This document shows, piece by piece, positions 49,617-58,238 of a stretch of DNA of 64,000 bases. Under the pieces are notes generated by a model, which was not told the DNA's origin, did no database searches, and worked only from the letters and a program-made list of their open reading frames with translations. Position 1 is the stretch's first letter. Each line of letters starts with the position of its first letter. This DNA is from Rhizobium sp. P40RR-XXII (GTDB lineage Bacteria > Pseudomonadota > Alphaproteobacteria > Rhizobiales > Rhizobiaceae). The translations under genes were made by a program, and so were the position numbers. The DNA lies in assembly GCF_012641405.1 (NCBI RefSeq), contig NZ_JABAII010000016.1, positions 93,536 to 157,535 of the forward strand, in the 5' to 3' direction.

Positions 49617-49985
49617 GTGGCTCGTATCGCTGGCGTCAACATCCCGACTGCAAAGCGCGTAGTTATTGCGCTTCGCTATATTCACGGGATCGGACCGAAG
49701 TTTGCTCAGGAAATCTGCGACAAGGTTGGTATTCCGGCCGAGCGTCGCGTCCATCAACTGACGGATGCTGAAGTTCTGCAGATCCGTGAAGCCATCGACC
49801 GTGACTACCAGGTCGAAGGTGATCTGCGTCGCGACACCGCGATGAACATCAAGCGTCTGATGGACCTGGGTTCTTACCGCGGCCTGCGTCATCGTCGCGG
49901 CCTGCCGGTTCGCGGCCAGCGCACCCACACCAATGCCCGCACCCGCAAGGGTCCGGCAAAGGCGATCGCTGGTAAGAAGAAGTAA
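49617..49985 (+). CDS. rpsM: 30S ribosomal protein S13
   Basis: 122 residues, GTG start with AAGGAG 7 bases upstream. Starts ARIAGVNIPTAKRVVIAL, with GIGPKFAQEICDKVGIPAERRV and the basic tail (YRGLRHRRGLPVRGQRTHTN). S13 contacts the P-site tRNA and 50S bridges. First gene of the alpha operon. Confidence 0.98.
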   Translation: MARIAGVNIPTAKRVVIALRYIHGIGPKFAQEICDKVGIPAERRVHQLTDAEVLQIREAIDRDYQVEGDLRRDTAMNIKRLMDLGSYRGLRHRRGLPVRGQRTHTNARTRKGPAKAIAGKKK

Positions 49986-50006
49986 TTTCCGGGAAACCGG
50001 GATGGG

Positions 50007-50040
50007 GAGGCTGGCGGTCCGCCGGCCTCTTTTGAGTTTG
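50007..50040 (+). terminator. Attenuator-like hairpin between rpsM and rpsK
   Basis: A 10-bp stem GAGGCTGGCG (50007-50016) / CGCCGGCCTC (50020-50029, one G-T pair) with a 3-base loop, followed by TTTTGAGTTTG. It has terminator form but lies inside the alpha operon, so partial read-through is expected. Confidence 0.55.
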
Positions 50041-50116
50041 GAGCGGCGCCCCGTGGGCGTTGCTTCGGTGGAGCCGCTGGCATTACGGCGGTGCAGAGAT
50101 CCAAGAAAGGACTACC

Positions 50117-50506
50117 ATGGCCAAGGAAGCCGTACGCGTTCGCCGTCGCGAGCGTAAAAATATTTCGTCTGGCGTCGCACACGTCAACTCGACCTTCAAC
50201 AACACGATGATCACCATCACCGACGCGCAGGGCAACGCTATTGCCTGGTCGTCCGCTGGTGCCAAGGGCTTCAAGGGTTCGCGCAAGTCGACCCCGTTCG
50301 CTGCCCAGATCGCTGCCGAAGACTGCGCCAAGAAGGCTCAGGAACATGGCATGAAGTCGCTGGAAGTCGAAGTTTGCGGTCCGGGTTCCGGTCGCGAATC
50401 CGCTCTGCGCGCGCTCCAGGCTGCCGGTTTCATGATCACGTCCATCCGCGACGTGACGCCGATCCCGCACAATGGTTGCCGCCCGCGCAAGAAGCGTCGC
50501 GTCTGA
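50117..50506 (+). CDS. rpsK: 30S ribosomal protein S11
   Basis: 129 residues from the ATG at 50117, with GAAAGGA upstream; the ATG at 50060 would add 19 residues and is rejected. Starts with a basic AKEAVRVRRRERKN, then GVAHVNSTFNNTMITITD and the C-terminal DVTPIPHNGCRPRKKRRV, the platform and decoding-site contact. Confidence 0.98.
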   Translation: MAKEAVRVRRRERKNISSGVAHVNSTFNNTMITITDAQGNAIAWSSAGAKGFKGSRKSTPFAAQIAAEDCAKKAQEHGMKSLEVEVCGPGSGRESALRALQAAGFMITSIRDVTPIPHNGCRPRKKRRV

Positions 50507-50609
50507 TCATCGCCACTCTCGACACTGGCCGGGGCAGATGCGTCCGGCCCGGTGTTTCTCAAGCTCGGTTGTCACGATTGGATGGTGACAACGAACGGAA
50601 GGCAAAAAC

Positions 50610-51620
50610 ATGATTCAGAAAAACTGGCAGGAACTGATCAAGCCCAACAAGGTCGAGTTCACCTCGAGCGGCCGTACCAAGGCAACGCTCGTGGCCGAAC
50701 CGCTGGAGCGTGGCTTCGGTCTTACCCTCGGCAACGCGCTGCGTCGCGTTCTGCTGTCTTCTCTGCGCGGCGCCGCTGTGACGGCCGTGCAGATCGACGG
50801 CGTGCTGCACGAGTTCTCCTCTATCCCGGGCGTCCGGGAAGATGTGACGGACATCGTGCTGAACATCAAGGAAATCGCCATCAAGATGGATGGCGATGAT
50901 GCCAAGCGCATGGTTGTCCGCAAGCAGGGCCCAGGCGTTGTAACGGCTGGCGATATTCAGACGGTCGGCGATATCGAAATCCTCAACCCCGAGCATGTCA
51001 TCTGCACGCTCGACGAGGGCGCCGAAATCCGCATGGAATTCACCGTCAACAACGGCAAGGGCTATGTCCCGGCCGAGCGCAATCGTGCGGAAGATGCTCC
51101 GATCGGTCTCATTCCGGTCGACAGCCTTTATTCGCCGGTCAAGAAGGTGTCCTACAAGGTTGAAAATACCCGTGAAGGACAGGTTCTCGACTACGACAAG
51201 CTGAGCATGTCGCTCGAAACCGATGGTTCGATCAGCGGTGAAGATGCCGTCGCTTTCGCGGCTCGCATCCTGCAGGATCAGCTTGGCGTGTTCGTCAACT
51301 TCGACGAGCCGCAGAAGGAAACCGAAGAGGAAGCAGTTACCGAACTCGCTTTCAATCCGGCTCTCCTCAAGAAGGTGGACGAACTGGAACTGTCCGTTCG
51401 CTCGGCAAATTGCCTGAAGAACGACAACATCGTCTACATCGGCGACCTCATTCAGAAGACCGAAGCAGAAATGCTCCGCACGCCGAATTTTGGTCGCAAG
51501 TCGCTGAACGAAATCAAGGAAGTTCTCGCTTCCATGGGCCTGCACCTCGGCATGGAAGTGCCGGCATGGCCGCCCGAGAACATCGAAGATCTCGCCAAGC
51601 GTTACGAAGACCAATACTAA
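50610..51620 (+). CDS. rpoA: DNA-directed RNA polymerase subunit alpha
   Basis: 336 residues. The N-terminal dimerisation domain has the RGFGLTLGNALRRVLLSSL motif near residue 33 and the DEGAEIRMEFTVNNGKGYVP loop; the C-terminal UP-element-binding domain has NCLKNDNIVYIGDLIQKTEA and NFGRKSLNEIKEVLA. It assembles the beta and beta' subunits encoded at 23450-31975. Confidence 0.99.
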   Translation: MIQKNWQELIKPNKVEFTSSGRTKATLVAEPLERGFGLTLGNALRRVLLSSLRGAAVTAVQIDGVLHEFSSIPGVREDVTDIVLNIKEIAIKMDGDDAKRMVVRKQGPGVVTAGDIQTVGDIEILNPEHVICTLDEGAEIRMEFTVNNGKGYVPAERNRAEDAPIGLIPVDSLYSPVKKVSYKVENTREGQVLDYDKLSMSLETDGSISGEDAVAFAARILQDQLGVFVNFDEPQKETEEEAVTELAFNPALLKKVDELELSVRSANCLKNDNIVYIGDLIQKTEAEMLRTPNFGRKSLNEIKEVLASMGLHLGMEVPAWPPENIEDLAKRYEDQY

Positions 51621-51668
51621 CGTTTCAAACGGCAGGCGATCGATGCCTGCAAGTGAAGGAGAATAGCC

Positions 51669-52091
51669 ATGCGCCACGGTAAAGCCGGCCGCAAGCTGAA
51701 TAGAACCGCCAGCCACCGTAAGGCGATGTTCGCCAACATGGCGGCTTCGCTCATCACCCATGAGCAGATCGTCACCACGCTCCCGAAGGCGAAGGAAATT
51801 CGTCCGATCGTCGAGAAGCTGGTAACCCTCGGCAAGCGCGGTGATCTGCACGCTCGTCGTCAGGCCATCTCGCAGATCCGCGATGCAGCCGTCGTTTCGA
51901 AGCTCTTCGACGCGATCGCAACGCGCTACGCCACCCGCAACGGCGGCTACCTGCGTATCATGAAGGCTGGCTTCCGCCAGGGCGACAATGCCGCTCTCGC
52001 AGTTGTCGAATTCGTCGATCGCGACGTCAATGCCAAGGGCGCAGCCGACAAGGCTCGCGTTGCCGCTGAAGAAGAAGCCGCAGCCGCTTAA
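51669..52091 (+). CDS. rplQ: 50S ribosomal protein L17
   Basis: 140 residues, with AAGGAG upstream. Starts MRHGKAGRKLNRTASHRKAM and has LITHEQIVTTLPKAKEIRPI, with a C-terminal Ala/Glu-rich tail as in other alphaproteobacteria. It lies at the tunnel exit and closes the alpha operon. Confidence 0.98.
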   Translation: MRHGKAGRKLNRTASHRKAMFANMAASLITHEQIVTTLPKAKEIRPIVEKLVTLGKRGDLHARRQAISQIRDAAVVSKLFDAIATRYATRNGGYLRIMKAGFRQGDNAALAVVEFVDRDVNAKGAADKARVAAEEEAAAA

Positions 52092-52116
52092 GGCCAGCTT
52101 TGGACTAGAGATTGAA

Positions 52117-52148
52117 GGCCGGATGAGAAATCATCCGGCCTTTTCTCG
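52117..52148 (+). terminator. Rho-independent terminator after rplQ
   Basis: A perfect 10-bp stem GGCCGGATGA (52117-52126) / TCATCCGGCC (52131-52140) with a GAAA loop, followed by TTTTCTCGTTT. It ends the ribosomal gene block. Confidence 0.95.
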
Positions 52149-52262
52149 TTTGTGGATCTCGGAAGCGGCCTTTCATTCCTCACCAGCACCAGGGAATATC
52201 GACATTCTCAAGCCGGGTCGTTTATCGATTTGCGCATCCATCTGTGAAGGGCTTAGCCAGGC

Positions 52263-52673
52263 ATGCAGCGGAAATTGACGCGCAGGAGAACAGGTTTGCC
52301 TCTGGCGCTGCTGCTAACCATAGCCTGCGGCCTTGCGCTCAGGCGGTTCGGATATGCCGTGCATCTGCCCTTCGAGGTCGTGAAATATGGTGGCTCGATC
52401 TTGTGGGGAGCCATGGTCTACTGGTTGCTTGCGACGGTCTTTGCCGGGACGCCTCGGTTCCGGATCAGCTTGGCGGCAGTCGTCGTCGCCGTGCTTGTCG
52501 AGCTTTTCAGGCTTTGGCATACGCCGGCGCTGGATGCGTTTCGATTGACCACGGCGGGGGCTCTGCTGCTGGGGCGAGTGTTTTCGCCCTGGAACATTCT
52601 GACCTATGTTACCGGTATCGCGGCGGCTTTGGCACTGGATTGGGTGCTATCGAGGTGGAAGCGCTTGGTCTGA
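52263..52673 (+). CDS. DUF2809 family membrane protein
   Basis: 136 residues with four hydrophobic segments after a basic start: about residues 12-28, 43-60, 67-82 and 112-129. The pattern with AFRLTTAGALLLGRVFSPWN is characteristic of the DUF2809 family, small inner-membrane proteins of unknown role. It is separated from rplQ by the terminator and is probably transcribed on its own. Confidence 0.75.
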   Translation: MQRKLTRRRTGLPLALLLTIACGLALRRFGYAVHLPFEVVKYGGSILWGAMVYWLLATVFAGTPRFRISLAAVVVAVLVELFRLWHTPALDAFRLTTAGALLLGRVFSPWNILTYVTGIAAALALDWVLSRWKRLV

Positions 52674-52820
52674 CGCCTGACCTTCATTCCGCGGCCACTA
52701 CCAGCCGCCGTTGCGGCTCGTCGCCAATTGTTTGCGGTCTCGATCATTCTGCCGTTTGGCCATCAATATTCTCATAGCTGCATTTCCCATTTCAGATGGC
52801 GCTTTGGATCATAATAATTT

Positions 52821-52851
52821 GAATCCTAATTAGTTTAGTGCTAATGGATTC
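52821..52851 (+). promoter_or_regulatory. Candidate MarR operator before the FUSC operon
   Basis: Arms GAATCC-TA-ATTAG (52821-52833) and CTAATGGATTC (52841-52851) form an imperfect inverted repeat with a two-base insertion in the left arm, ending a few bases before the marR ATG. An AT-rich stretch (ATAATAATTT) just upstream may hold the promoter. Confidence 0.45.
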
Positions 52852-52853
52852 CT

Positions 52854-53330
52854 ATGAAATCGTCAAACGCGCTGCAGCGCCTCTTCACCGCCAATCTGCT
52901 GACCACCGGACGCCAATGGCGCCGGGTCGTCGATCTCGCGCTGAGCTCCTATGGCATATCCGAGGCCGCGGCCGCCCCGCTGCTTTGGATCGGTCGTCTG
53001 GGAGGAGGCGTGCGGCAGGTGGTTCTCGCCACCTATGTCGGCATCGAAGGACCGTCTCTGGTCCGCCTGCTCGATCAGCTCGAAAGCATGGACCTCGTCA
53101 TCCGCAAGGATGATCCGACGGATCGGCGCGCGAAAGGCCTGTGGCTGACGGCTGAAGGCGAGATGCTTGCCTCCCGCATGGAGGACGCCCTCGACGAGCT
53201 GCGTGGCAAGATCCTCGCCAATGTCGACCCGGCGGATATCGAGGCTGCTGTTCGCGTTCTCAAGGCTTTCGAGGAATTCGAATCGCCGAAGACTGGCGAT
53301 GCCGAGCCGGAGCGGGAGAAGGTTCTATGA
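52854..53330 (+). CDS. MarR-family transcriptional regulator of the efflux operon
   Basis: 158 residues. The winged-helix core is seen in VVLATYVGIEGPSLVRLLDQ and the following LESMDLVIRKDDPTDRRAKG wing. It is the first gene of an operon: its stop overlaps the FUSC gene in an ATGA junction. In homologous operons the MarR protein represses an aromatic-compound exporter and is released by its substrate; here that is inference. Confidence 0.85.
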   Translation: MKSSNALQRLFTANLLTTGRQWRRVVDLALSSYGISEAAAAPLLWIGRLGGGVRQVVLATYVGIEGPSLVRLLDQLESMDLVIRKDDPTDRRAKGLWLTAEGEMLASRMEDALDELRGKILANVDPADIEAAVRVLKAFEEFESPKTGDAEPEREKVL

Positions 53331-55399
53331 GCGTTCCGTCCTGGCGCGACTGGCTGTTTTCGGTCAAAGCCTTCATTGCAGCGATCATGGCGCTGTTCAT
53401 CGCGCTGTCGCTGGATCTGCCGCGTCCCTATTGGGCGATGGCCGCCGTCTATGTGGTCGCTAATCCTCTTGCTGGCGCAACCAGCTCCAAGGGGCTCTAT
53501 CGTGCTCTCGGTACGCTCATCGGTGCCACTGCGTCGGTGATCCTCGTTCCGCTCTTCGTCAATGCGCCGGAGCTGCTCTCCGTCGTCGTCGCGCTGTGGA
53601 CCGGCACCTTGCTGTTCATCTCGATGCTTGACCGTACCTCGCGCAGCTATGTCTTCATGCTGGCCGGCTATTCGCTGCCGCTCATCGCGCTGCCGACCGT
53701 CGGCGCGCCGGCAACCGTATTCGATGTGGCGCTTGCCCGTTCCGAGGAGATCATCATCGGCATCGTCTGCGCGAGCGTCGTCAGCGCCATCGTCTTTCCG
53801 AGCAGCGTCGGCACGGTACTCGGCAAGCGCATAAGCTCCTGGCTGGATGACGCCGGCACGTGGGCGGATGAGATCCTGCGCGGCGAGGGCGCTTCTCCCG
53901 CAACTCCCTTGAAACGCCAGAAGCTTGCCGCCGACGTTTCCGGGCTCGATCTCGTCATCAGCCAGCTGCGTTATGATGCGGGCAGCCGCGATATCGTCAG
54001 GCATTCGCGCGAGCTGCGCGGCCGTCTGCTGATGTTGCTGCCGCTCTTCTCGTCTCTCGCCGATCGCCTGCATGCGCTGAAAGCCGGCGGAAAGCTGCTG
54101 CCGCCGCCGCTTGTCGCCGTTTTGAACGAGGTGGCCGATTGGCTCGAGCAGGGCGGTCGCGGCAAGGCCGACGATACCGCCGATGCGCTGTCGAGAAAAA
54201 TCGAGGAATTGCAGCAGAACGACATCGATCTCGGCTGGGACGATCTCGTCCGGTCGAGCGCTCTCGATCGCCTCAAGGAAATCGTCGATCTCTGGCAGGA
54301 CTGCCTGACGCTGCGCGACCAGATCATCTCCGGCCAGCAGGTCGGCACATGGCGCCCCGCCGTTCGTCACCGCAATGTCGTTGGTCACATCAGGCACTAT
54401 GACTATGGCCTGCTTGCCTTCTCGGCCGGCGCGGTTGTCGTTGGCATCGCCGTCGCCTGCTTCTTCTGGATCTATTCCGGATGGGAGGATGGCGCGGGCT
54501 TCGTCACCATGGCCGCGGTAGCCTGTTCGTTTTTCGCCTCGCTCGATCGTCCCGCACCCTTCATCACTTCGATGTTCGTCTGGTGCGCCATGAGCCTGGT
54601 CATCGCCTGCGTCTACATCTTCGGCATATTGCCGTCGATCTCCGGCTTCGAAATGCTGGTGCTGGTCTTTGCGCCGCCCTTCCTGGTGATGGGCCTGTTG
54701 ATCCCGCGCCCGCAGACCAACATGCTCGCCATGCTGCTGGCGGTGAACGGAGCAACCTTCATCGCGCTGCAGGACCGCTATACGGCCGATTTCGCCAGCT
54801 TCGCCAACAGCGCGGTCGGGGCTCTCGCGGGTGTCGGCTTCGCTCTGGTCTGGACCTTGCTCACCCGTCCGTTCGGGGCCGAACTTGCCGCCTGGCGGCT
54901 GGTGAGGGCCGGCTGGACCGATCTTGCCGAAACTGCGGCCGGCATCCGCCGCGCCGATCACGAGCGCCTGTCCGGCCGCATTCTGGATCGTCTCGGCCAG
55001 CTCGTACCCCGCCTTGCTGGCATCGAGGATCGCGAGCTGAAGAAGGTCGACGGCTATGCCGACGTTCGTCTCGGCTTCAACGTGCTGATGCTGCAGAAGG
55101 AGCGTGGCCAGCTAAAGCCCGCCGCGGCGGCATCCGTCAGCGAAGTGCTGATCGGCGTTTCGGATTTCTATCGCTCGCGGCTGAAGGCCAAGCGCGCCAT
55201 CGATCCCTCCGACGATCTGCGCATGTCGATCGACCGTGGCCTCGAGGCGGTCGCACAGGAAAAGCGGCATTCCGGCCGGGCGAGCCTTGATGCGCTTGTC
55301 GGCCTTCGCCGGGCGCTCTTCCCGCATGCCGAGCCGCCGGCGAGCTGGCGACCGCCCGTATCGGACATAACCCAACCACATTCCATTGCCGCCGAGTAA
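53327..55399 (+). CDS. FUSC-family inner-membrane exporter component (AaeB-like)
   Basis: 690 residues. Two blocks of membrane helices (about residues 15-165 and 355-500), each followed by a cytosolic helical region, form the duplicated FUSC architecture. The YWAMAAVYVVANPLAGATSSKG segment near residue 35 is typical. FUSC proteins pair with a periplasmic adaptor to export aromatic carboxylic acids or related compounds. It is followed 4 bp later by the DUF1656 gene and then the HlyD adaptor. Confidence 0.85.
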   Translation: MSVPSWRDWLFSVKAFIAAIMALFIALSLDLPRPYWAMAAVYVVANPLAGATSSKGLYRALGTLIGATASVILVPLFVNAPELLSVVVALWTGTLLFISMLDRTSRSYVFMLAGYSLPLIALPTVGAPATVFDVALARSEEIIIGIVCASVVSAIVFPSSVGTVLGKRISSWLDDAGTWADEILRGEGASPATPLKRQKLAADVSGLDLVISQLRYDAGSRDIVRHSRELRGRLLMLLPLFSSLADRLHALKAGGKLLPPPLVAVLNEVADWLEQGGRGKADDTADALSRKIEELQQNDIDLGWDDLVRSSALDRLKEIVDLWQDCLTLRDQIISGQQVGTWRPAVRHRNVVGHIRHYDYGLLAFSAGAVVVGIAVACFFWIYSGWEDGAGFVTMAAVACSFFASLDRPAPFITSMFVWCAMSLVIACVYIFGILPSISGFEMLVLVFAPPFLVMGLLIPRPQTNMLAMLLAVNGATFIALQDRYTADFASFANSAVGALAGVGFALVWTLLTRPFGAELAAWRLVRAGWTDLAETAAGIRRADHERLSGRILDRLGQLVPRLAGIEDRELKKVDGYADVRLGFNVLMLQKERGQLKPAAAASVSEVLIGVSDFYRSRLKAKRAIDPSDDLRMSIDRGLEAVAQEKRHSGRASLDALVGLRRALFPHAEPPASWRPPVSDITQPHSIAAE

Positions 55400-55403
55400 T
55401 ATC

Positions 55404-55613
55404 ATGCCCGCAGAATTCGATCTTTATGGCGTCTACATCCCCCGCCTTCTCGTTCTCATGCTCGTGACGCTGTTTGCCGTCATCGTCCTTCGACGCCTGC
55501 TCGCATGGATCGGAGCCTATACTCTGGTCTGGCATCGCGGTCTCTTCGATCTCGCGCTTTACGTCCTGCTGCTCGGCGCCGTCTCCTCCGTTTCTCGTTG
55601 GTACTTCACATGA
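55404..55613 (+). CDS. DUF1656 small membrane protein
   Basis: 69 residues from the ATG at 55404; starts at 55386 would overlap FUSC and are less likely. Two hydrophobic segments (about residues 13-31 and 45-62). The MPAEFDLYGVYIPRLLVLML start matches DUF1656 proteins, which almost always sit between the exporter and its adaptor, as here. Its TGA overlaps the ATG of the adaptor gene. Confidence 0.85.
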   Translation: MPAEFDLYGVYIPRLLVLMLVTLFAVIVLRRLLAWIGAYTLVWHRGLFDLALYVLLLGAVSSVSRWYFT

Positions 55614-56500
55614 ACGCGTTAAAACTCATCGGCCGCGTGGCCGTCACTCTCATCTTCGTCGTTGCCGCCGTCTATGTCGGCCGCCAGCTCTGGGGTCACT
55701 ATATGGATGAGCCGTGGACGCGCGATGCGCGTCTCAGGGCCGATGTCGTCGGCATCGCGCCTGACGTCTCCGGTCTCGTGAGCGAGGTCCTCGTCAAGGA
55801 TAACCAGATCGTCAAGAAAGGCGATGTTCTTTTCCGCGTCGATCGGGATCGCTTTGCCATCGCTCTCGAGCAGGCGGATGCAGCCCTTGCAAGCAGCAAA
55901 GCCGCTCTCGATCAGGCCCGCCGCGAAAGCCAGCGGCAGGCTCGCCTCGGCGATGCCGCCTCCCTGCAGCAGAAGGAGCAGGCGCTGACCACCGTGCAGC
56001 AGGATGAAGCCGCTCTTCGTCAGGCGACCGCCAATCGCGAGCTCGCTCAGCTGAACCTCGACCGTTCCGAGGTCCGCGCCACCGTCAACGGCACGATCTC
56101 GAACCTCAGCCTGCGCCCGGGCGATTATGTTTCGGCCGGCACTGCCAAGGTGGCGCTGATCGATACCGATTCCCTGCGTGTGGAGGGCTATTTCGAAGAA
56201 ACCAAGCTGCCGCGCATCCATGTCGGCGATGAGGTCTTCATCCACCTGATGGGGCAGGCCGAGAAGCTGACCGGCCATGTCGAAAGCATCGCCTACGGCA
56301 TCGAGGATCGCGAACGCACCTCCGGCAGCCTGCTTGCCAACATCACGCCGACCTTCAGCTGGGTGCGCCTGGCGCAGCGCGTGCCGGTGCGCATCGCGCT
56401 CGACAAGGTGCCCGACGGCACGAAGCTGATTGCCGGCCTGACAGCGACCGTCGAGGTGCAGGAGCAGGACCAGGCGAACATCGCCAGCGCCGCGGAATGA
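55610..56500 (+). CDS. HlyD/membrane-fusion adaptor protein (AaeA-like)
   Basis: 296 residues from the ATG at 55610, in a 4-bp overlap with DUF1656; the earlier ATG in this frame (55505) lies inside that gene. An N-terminal membrane anchor (about residues 7-27) is followed by a biotinyl-lipoyl half (VVGIAPDVSGLVSEVLVKDN), a helical hairpin (about residues 85-150) and the second half with GYFEETKLPRIHVGD. Adaptors of this kind join the inner-membrane exporter to an outer-membrane channel, which is not encoded here. Confidence 0.88.
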   Translation: MNALKLIGRVAVTLIFVVAAVYVGRQLWGHYMDEPWTRDARLRADVVGIAPDVSGLVSEVLVKDNQIVKKGDVLFRVDRDRFAIALEQADAALASSKAALDQARRESQRQARLGDAASLQQKEQALTTVQQDEAALRQATANRELAQLNLDRSEVRATVNGTISNLSLRPGDYVSAGTAKVALIDTDSLRVEGYFEETKLPRIHVGDEVFIHLMGQAEKLTGHVESIAYGIEDRERTSGSLLANITPTFSWVRLAQRVPVRIALDKVPDGTKLIAGLTATVEVQEQDQANIASAAE

Positions 56501-56508
56501 CTGTCTTC

Positions 56509-56612
56509 TAGAGCGGTTCAGCTTTTCACGGAATCGCAGAACCGCTCTATCTCTTTGTTTCTCCGCAATTCCGGACGGAAAATCGCTGCGCACTTTTCCT
56601 GGAATTGCTTTA
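56509..56612 (+). repeat. Rhizobial intergenic palindromic element (RIME-like)
   Basis: An 11-bp inverted repeat TAGAGCGGTTC (56509-56519) / GAACCGCTCTA (56539-56549) is followed by a second one, CAATTCC (56566-56572) / GGAATTG (56601-56607). From memory, this two-palindrome arrangement is common between genes in Rhizobium and relatives. It also may serve as the terminator between the convergent hlyD and msrQ genes. Confidence 0.6.
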
Positions 56613-56634
56613 AAAAAGAGCAGGGCGGCCGAAT

Positions 56635-57288
56635 TCAGGCCGCTCTGGAGCTGGAAGCAACGGCCGGCCTGCGTGCGGCCCGGCGCTTCTCCATCATGAT
56701 CGGCCTGTAGGATCTGTAGAGGATCATGGCGATCAGTAGGCCGATATAGATATATTGCTCCAGTGACAGCACCTTTGTCGACAGGGCGAAGTGCAGGGCA
56801 CCGCAGGCGGCGATGATATAGACCAGGCGATGCAGCCAGATCCATTTCTTGCCGAGACGTTTGATCGAGAAATTGTTCGAGGTCACGGCAAGTGCCAGCA
56901 GCATGACGAGCCCCGCCATGCCGAACATGATGAAGGGCCGCTTCAGCACGTCGTCGATGACGGCCTGCACATCCAGCGCCTGATCGAGGACCATATAGAC
57001 GGTCAGGTGCATCAGCACATAATAGAAACAGAGTAGGCCGAGCGCGCGGCGATAGCGCAGATAATTCCAGCCGAAGAGATCGCGAAGCGGCGTGACCGCA
57101 AGCGTCAGCAGCAGGAAACGGATCGCCCATAGTCCCAGGAAAAGCTCGAAGGTCTTGACGGCATCGGCGCCGAGCTGGTCCGTCGCGCCGAGATAGAATT
57201 CCCATGCGGCCGGCAAAAGTCCGACAAAATAGAGCGCCCAGACTGAGGCGGATTGCCAGCGCTTGGGGAGGGCGAAGGACATGGCCAT
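56635..57288 (-). CDS. msrQ: Protein-methionine-sulfoxide reductase heme-binding subunit MsrQ
   Basis: 217 residues, six membrane spans. Heme-ligand His candidates are in YYVLMHLTVYMV and KKWIWLHRLVYI. MsrQ takes electrons from the quinone pool and passes them to periplasmic MsrP, whose gene precedes it: the two overlap by one base at 57288. The length matches the family. Confidence 0.95.
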   Translation of the reverse strand: MAMSFALPKRWQSASVWALYFVGLLPAAWEFYLGATDQLGADAVKTFELFLGLWAIRFLLLTLAVTPLRDLFGWNYLRYRRALGLLCFYYVLMHLTVYMVLDQALDVQAVIDDVLKRPFIMFGMAGLVMLLALAVTSNNFSIKRLGKKWIWLHRLVYIIAACGALHFALSTKVLSLEQYIYIGLLIAMILYRSYRPIMMEKRRAARRPAVASSSRAA

Positions 57289-58238
57289 CAGAAATTCACC
57301 CTGAGATCCATGCCGCTATAAAGGTTGGCGACCTGATCGGCATAGCCGTTGAAGGGCAGGGTGGGATGACGATTGGAGCCGAAGAAGCCGCCTTCGCCGA
57401 TGCGCCGTTCGGTCGCCTGGCTCCATCGCGGATGATCGACGGCCGGATTGACGTTGGCGTAGAAGCCATATTCCTGGCTGTTGGTCGCCTGCCAGGTATT
57501 CAGCGGCTGTTTGTCGGTGAGCGTGATGCGGACGATCGACTTGATGCCCTTGAAGCCATATTTCCAGGGTACGACGAGCCGGATCGGCGCGCCGTTCTGG
57601 TTCGGCAGGGTCTCGCCGTAGAGGCCGACGGCAAGCAGCGTCAGCGGGTTGCGCGCCTCGTCCAGGCGCAGTCCCTCGACATAGGGCCAGTTCAGGGATT
57701 GCAAGAGGCCCGATTGCCCCGGCATCTCGGCCGGCCGGACGATTGTTTCGAAAGCGACGAATTTGGCGCTGCCCTGCGGTTCCACCTTATCGAGCAAGGC
57801 GGAGAGCTGGAAGCCGTCCCAGGGGATCACCATCGACCAGGCTTCGACGCAGCGCATGCGATAGACGCGCTCTTCCGGGGGGAATTCCTTGATCAGAGCG
57901 TCGATGTCGAAGGTGCCGGGCTTGTTGACCATGCCGTCTACCTTGACGGTCCAGGGCCGCGGCTTGAACTTGCCGGAGAGATTGGCGGGGTCGGATTTGT
58001 CGAGGCCGAATTCGTAGAAATTGTTGTAGGTGGTGACGTCCTTGATCGGCGTCAGCTTCTCGTTGACCGTATAATTGCTCTTGGTCGCCGCCAGCGCTTC
58101 GGCCATCGCAGCCTTGCCGCCGATGGCCGCCATGCCCATGCCGGCGGCCGCCGCCGTCAGGACGCCGCGGCGCTTGAGATAGATCGAGCGGGGTGTGATT
58201 TCGGAAGATGCGATTTTGGGCGGACGATAGGCGGCCAT
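57288..58238 (-). CDS. msrP: Protein-methionine-sulfoxide reductase catalytic subunit MsrP
   Basis: 316 residues. The N-terminus has a Tat signal with a twin Arg (LKRRGVLTAAAAGMGM, Arg23-Arg24) and hydrophobic run. The sulfite-oxidase-like domain has the molybdenum ligand C130 in YRMRCVEAWSMVIPW. The folded molybdoenzyme is exported to the periplasm and reduces both diastereomers of methionine sulfoxide in proteins. Operon with msrQ. Confidence 0.97.
   Translation of the reverse strand: MAAYRPPKIASSEITPRSIYLKRRGVLTAAAAGMGMAAIGGKAAMAEALAATKSNYTVNEKLTPIKDVTTYNNFYEFGLDKSDPANLSGKFKPRPWTVKVDGMVNKPGTFDIDALIKEFPPEERVYRMRCVEAWSMVIPWDGFQLSALLDKVEPQGSAKFVAFETIVRPAEMPGQSGLLQSLNWPYVEGLRLDEARNPLTLLAVGLYGETLPNQNGAPIRLVVPWKYGFKGIKSIVRITLTDKQPLNTWQATNSQEYGFYANVNPAVDHPRWSQATERRIGEGGFFGSNRHPTLPFNGYADQVANLYSGMDLRVNF

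Noticed and set aside
52674..52853. Short reverse-strand coding-like end (IGDEPQRRLVVAAE before a TGA) near 52683-52740
   Set aside because: Only about 19 codons between stops; too short to claim a gene relic.
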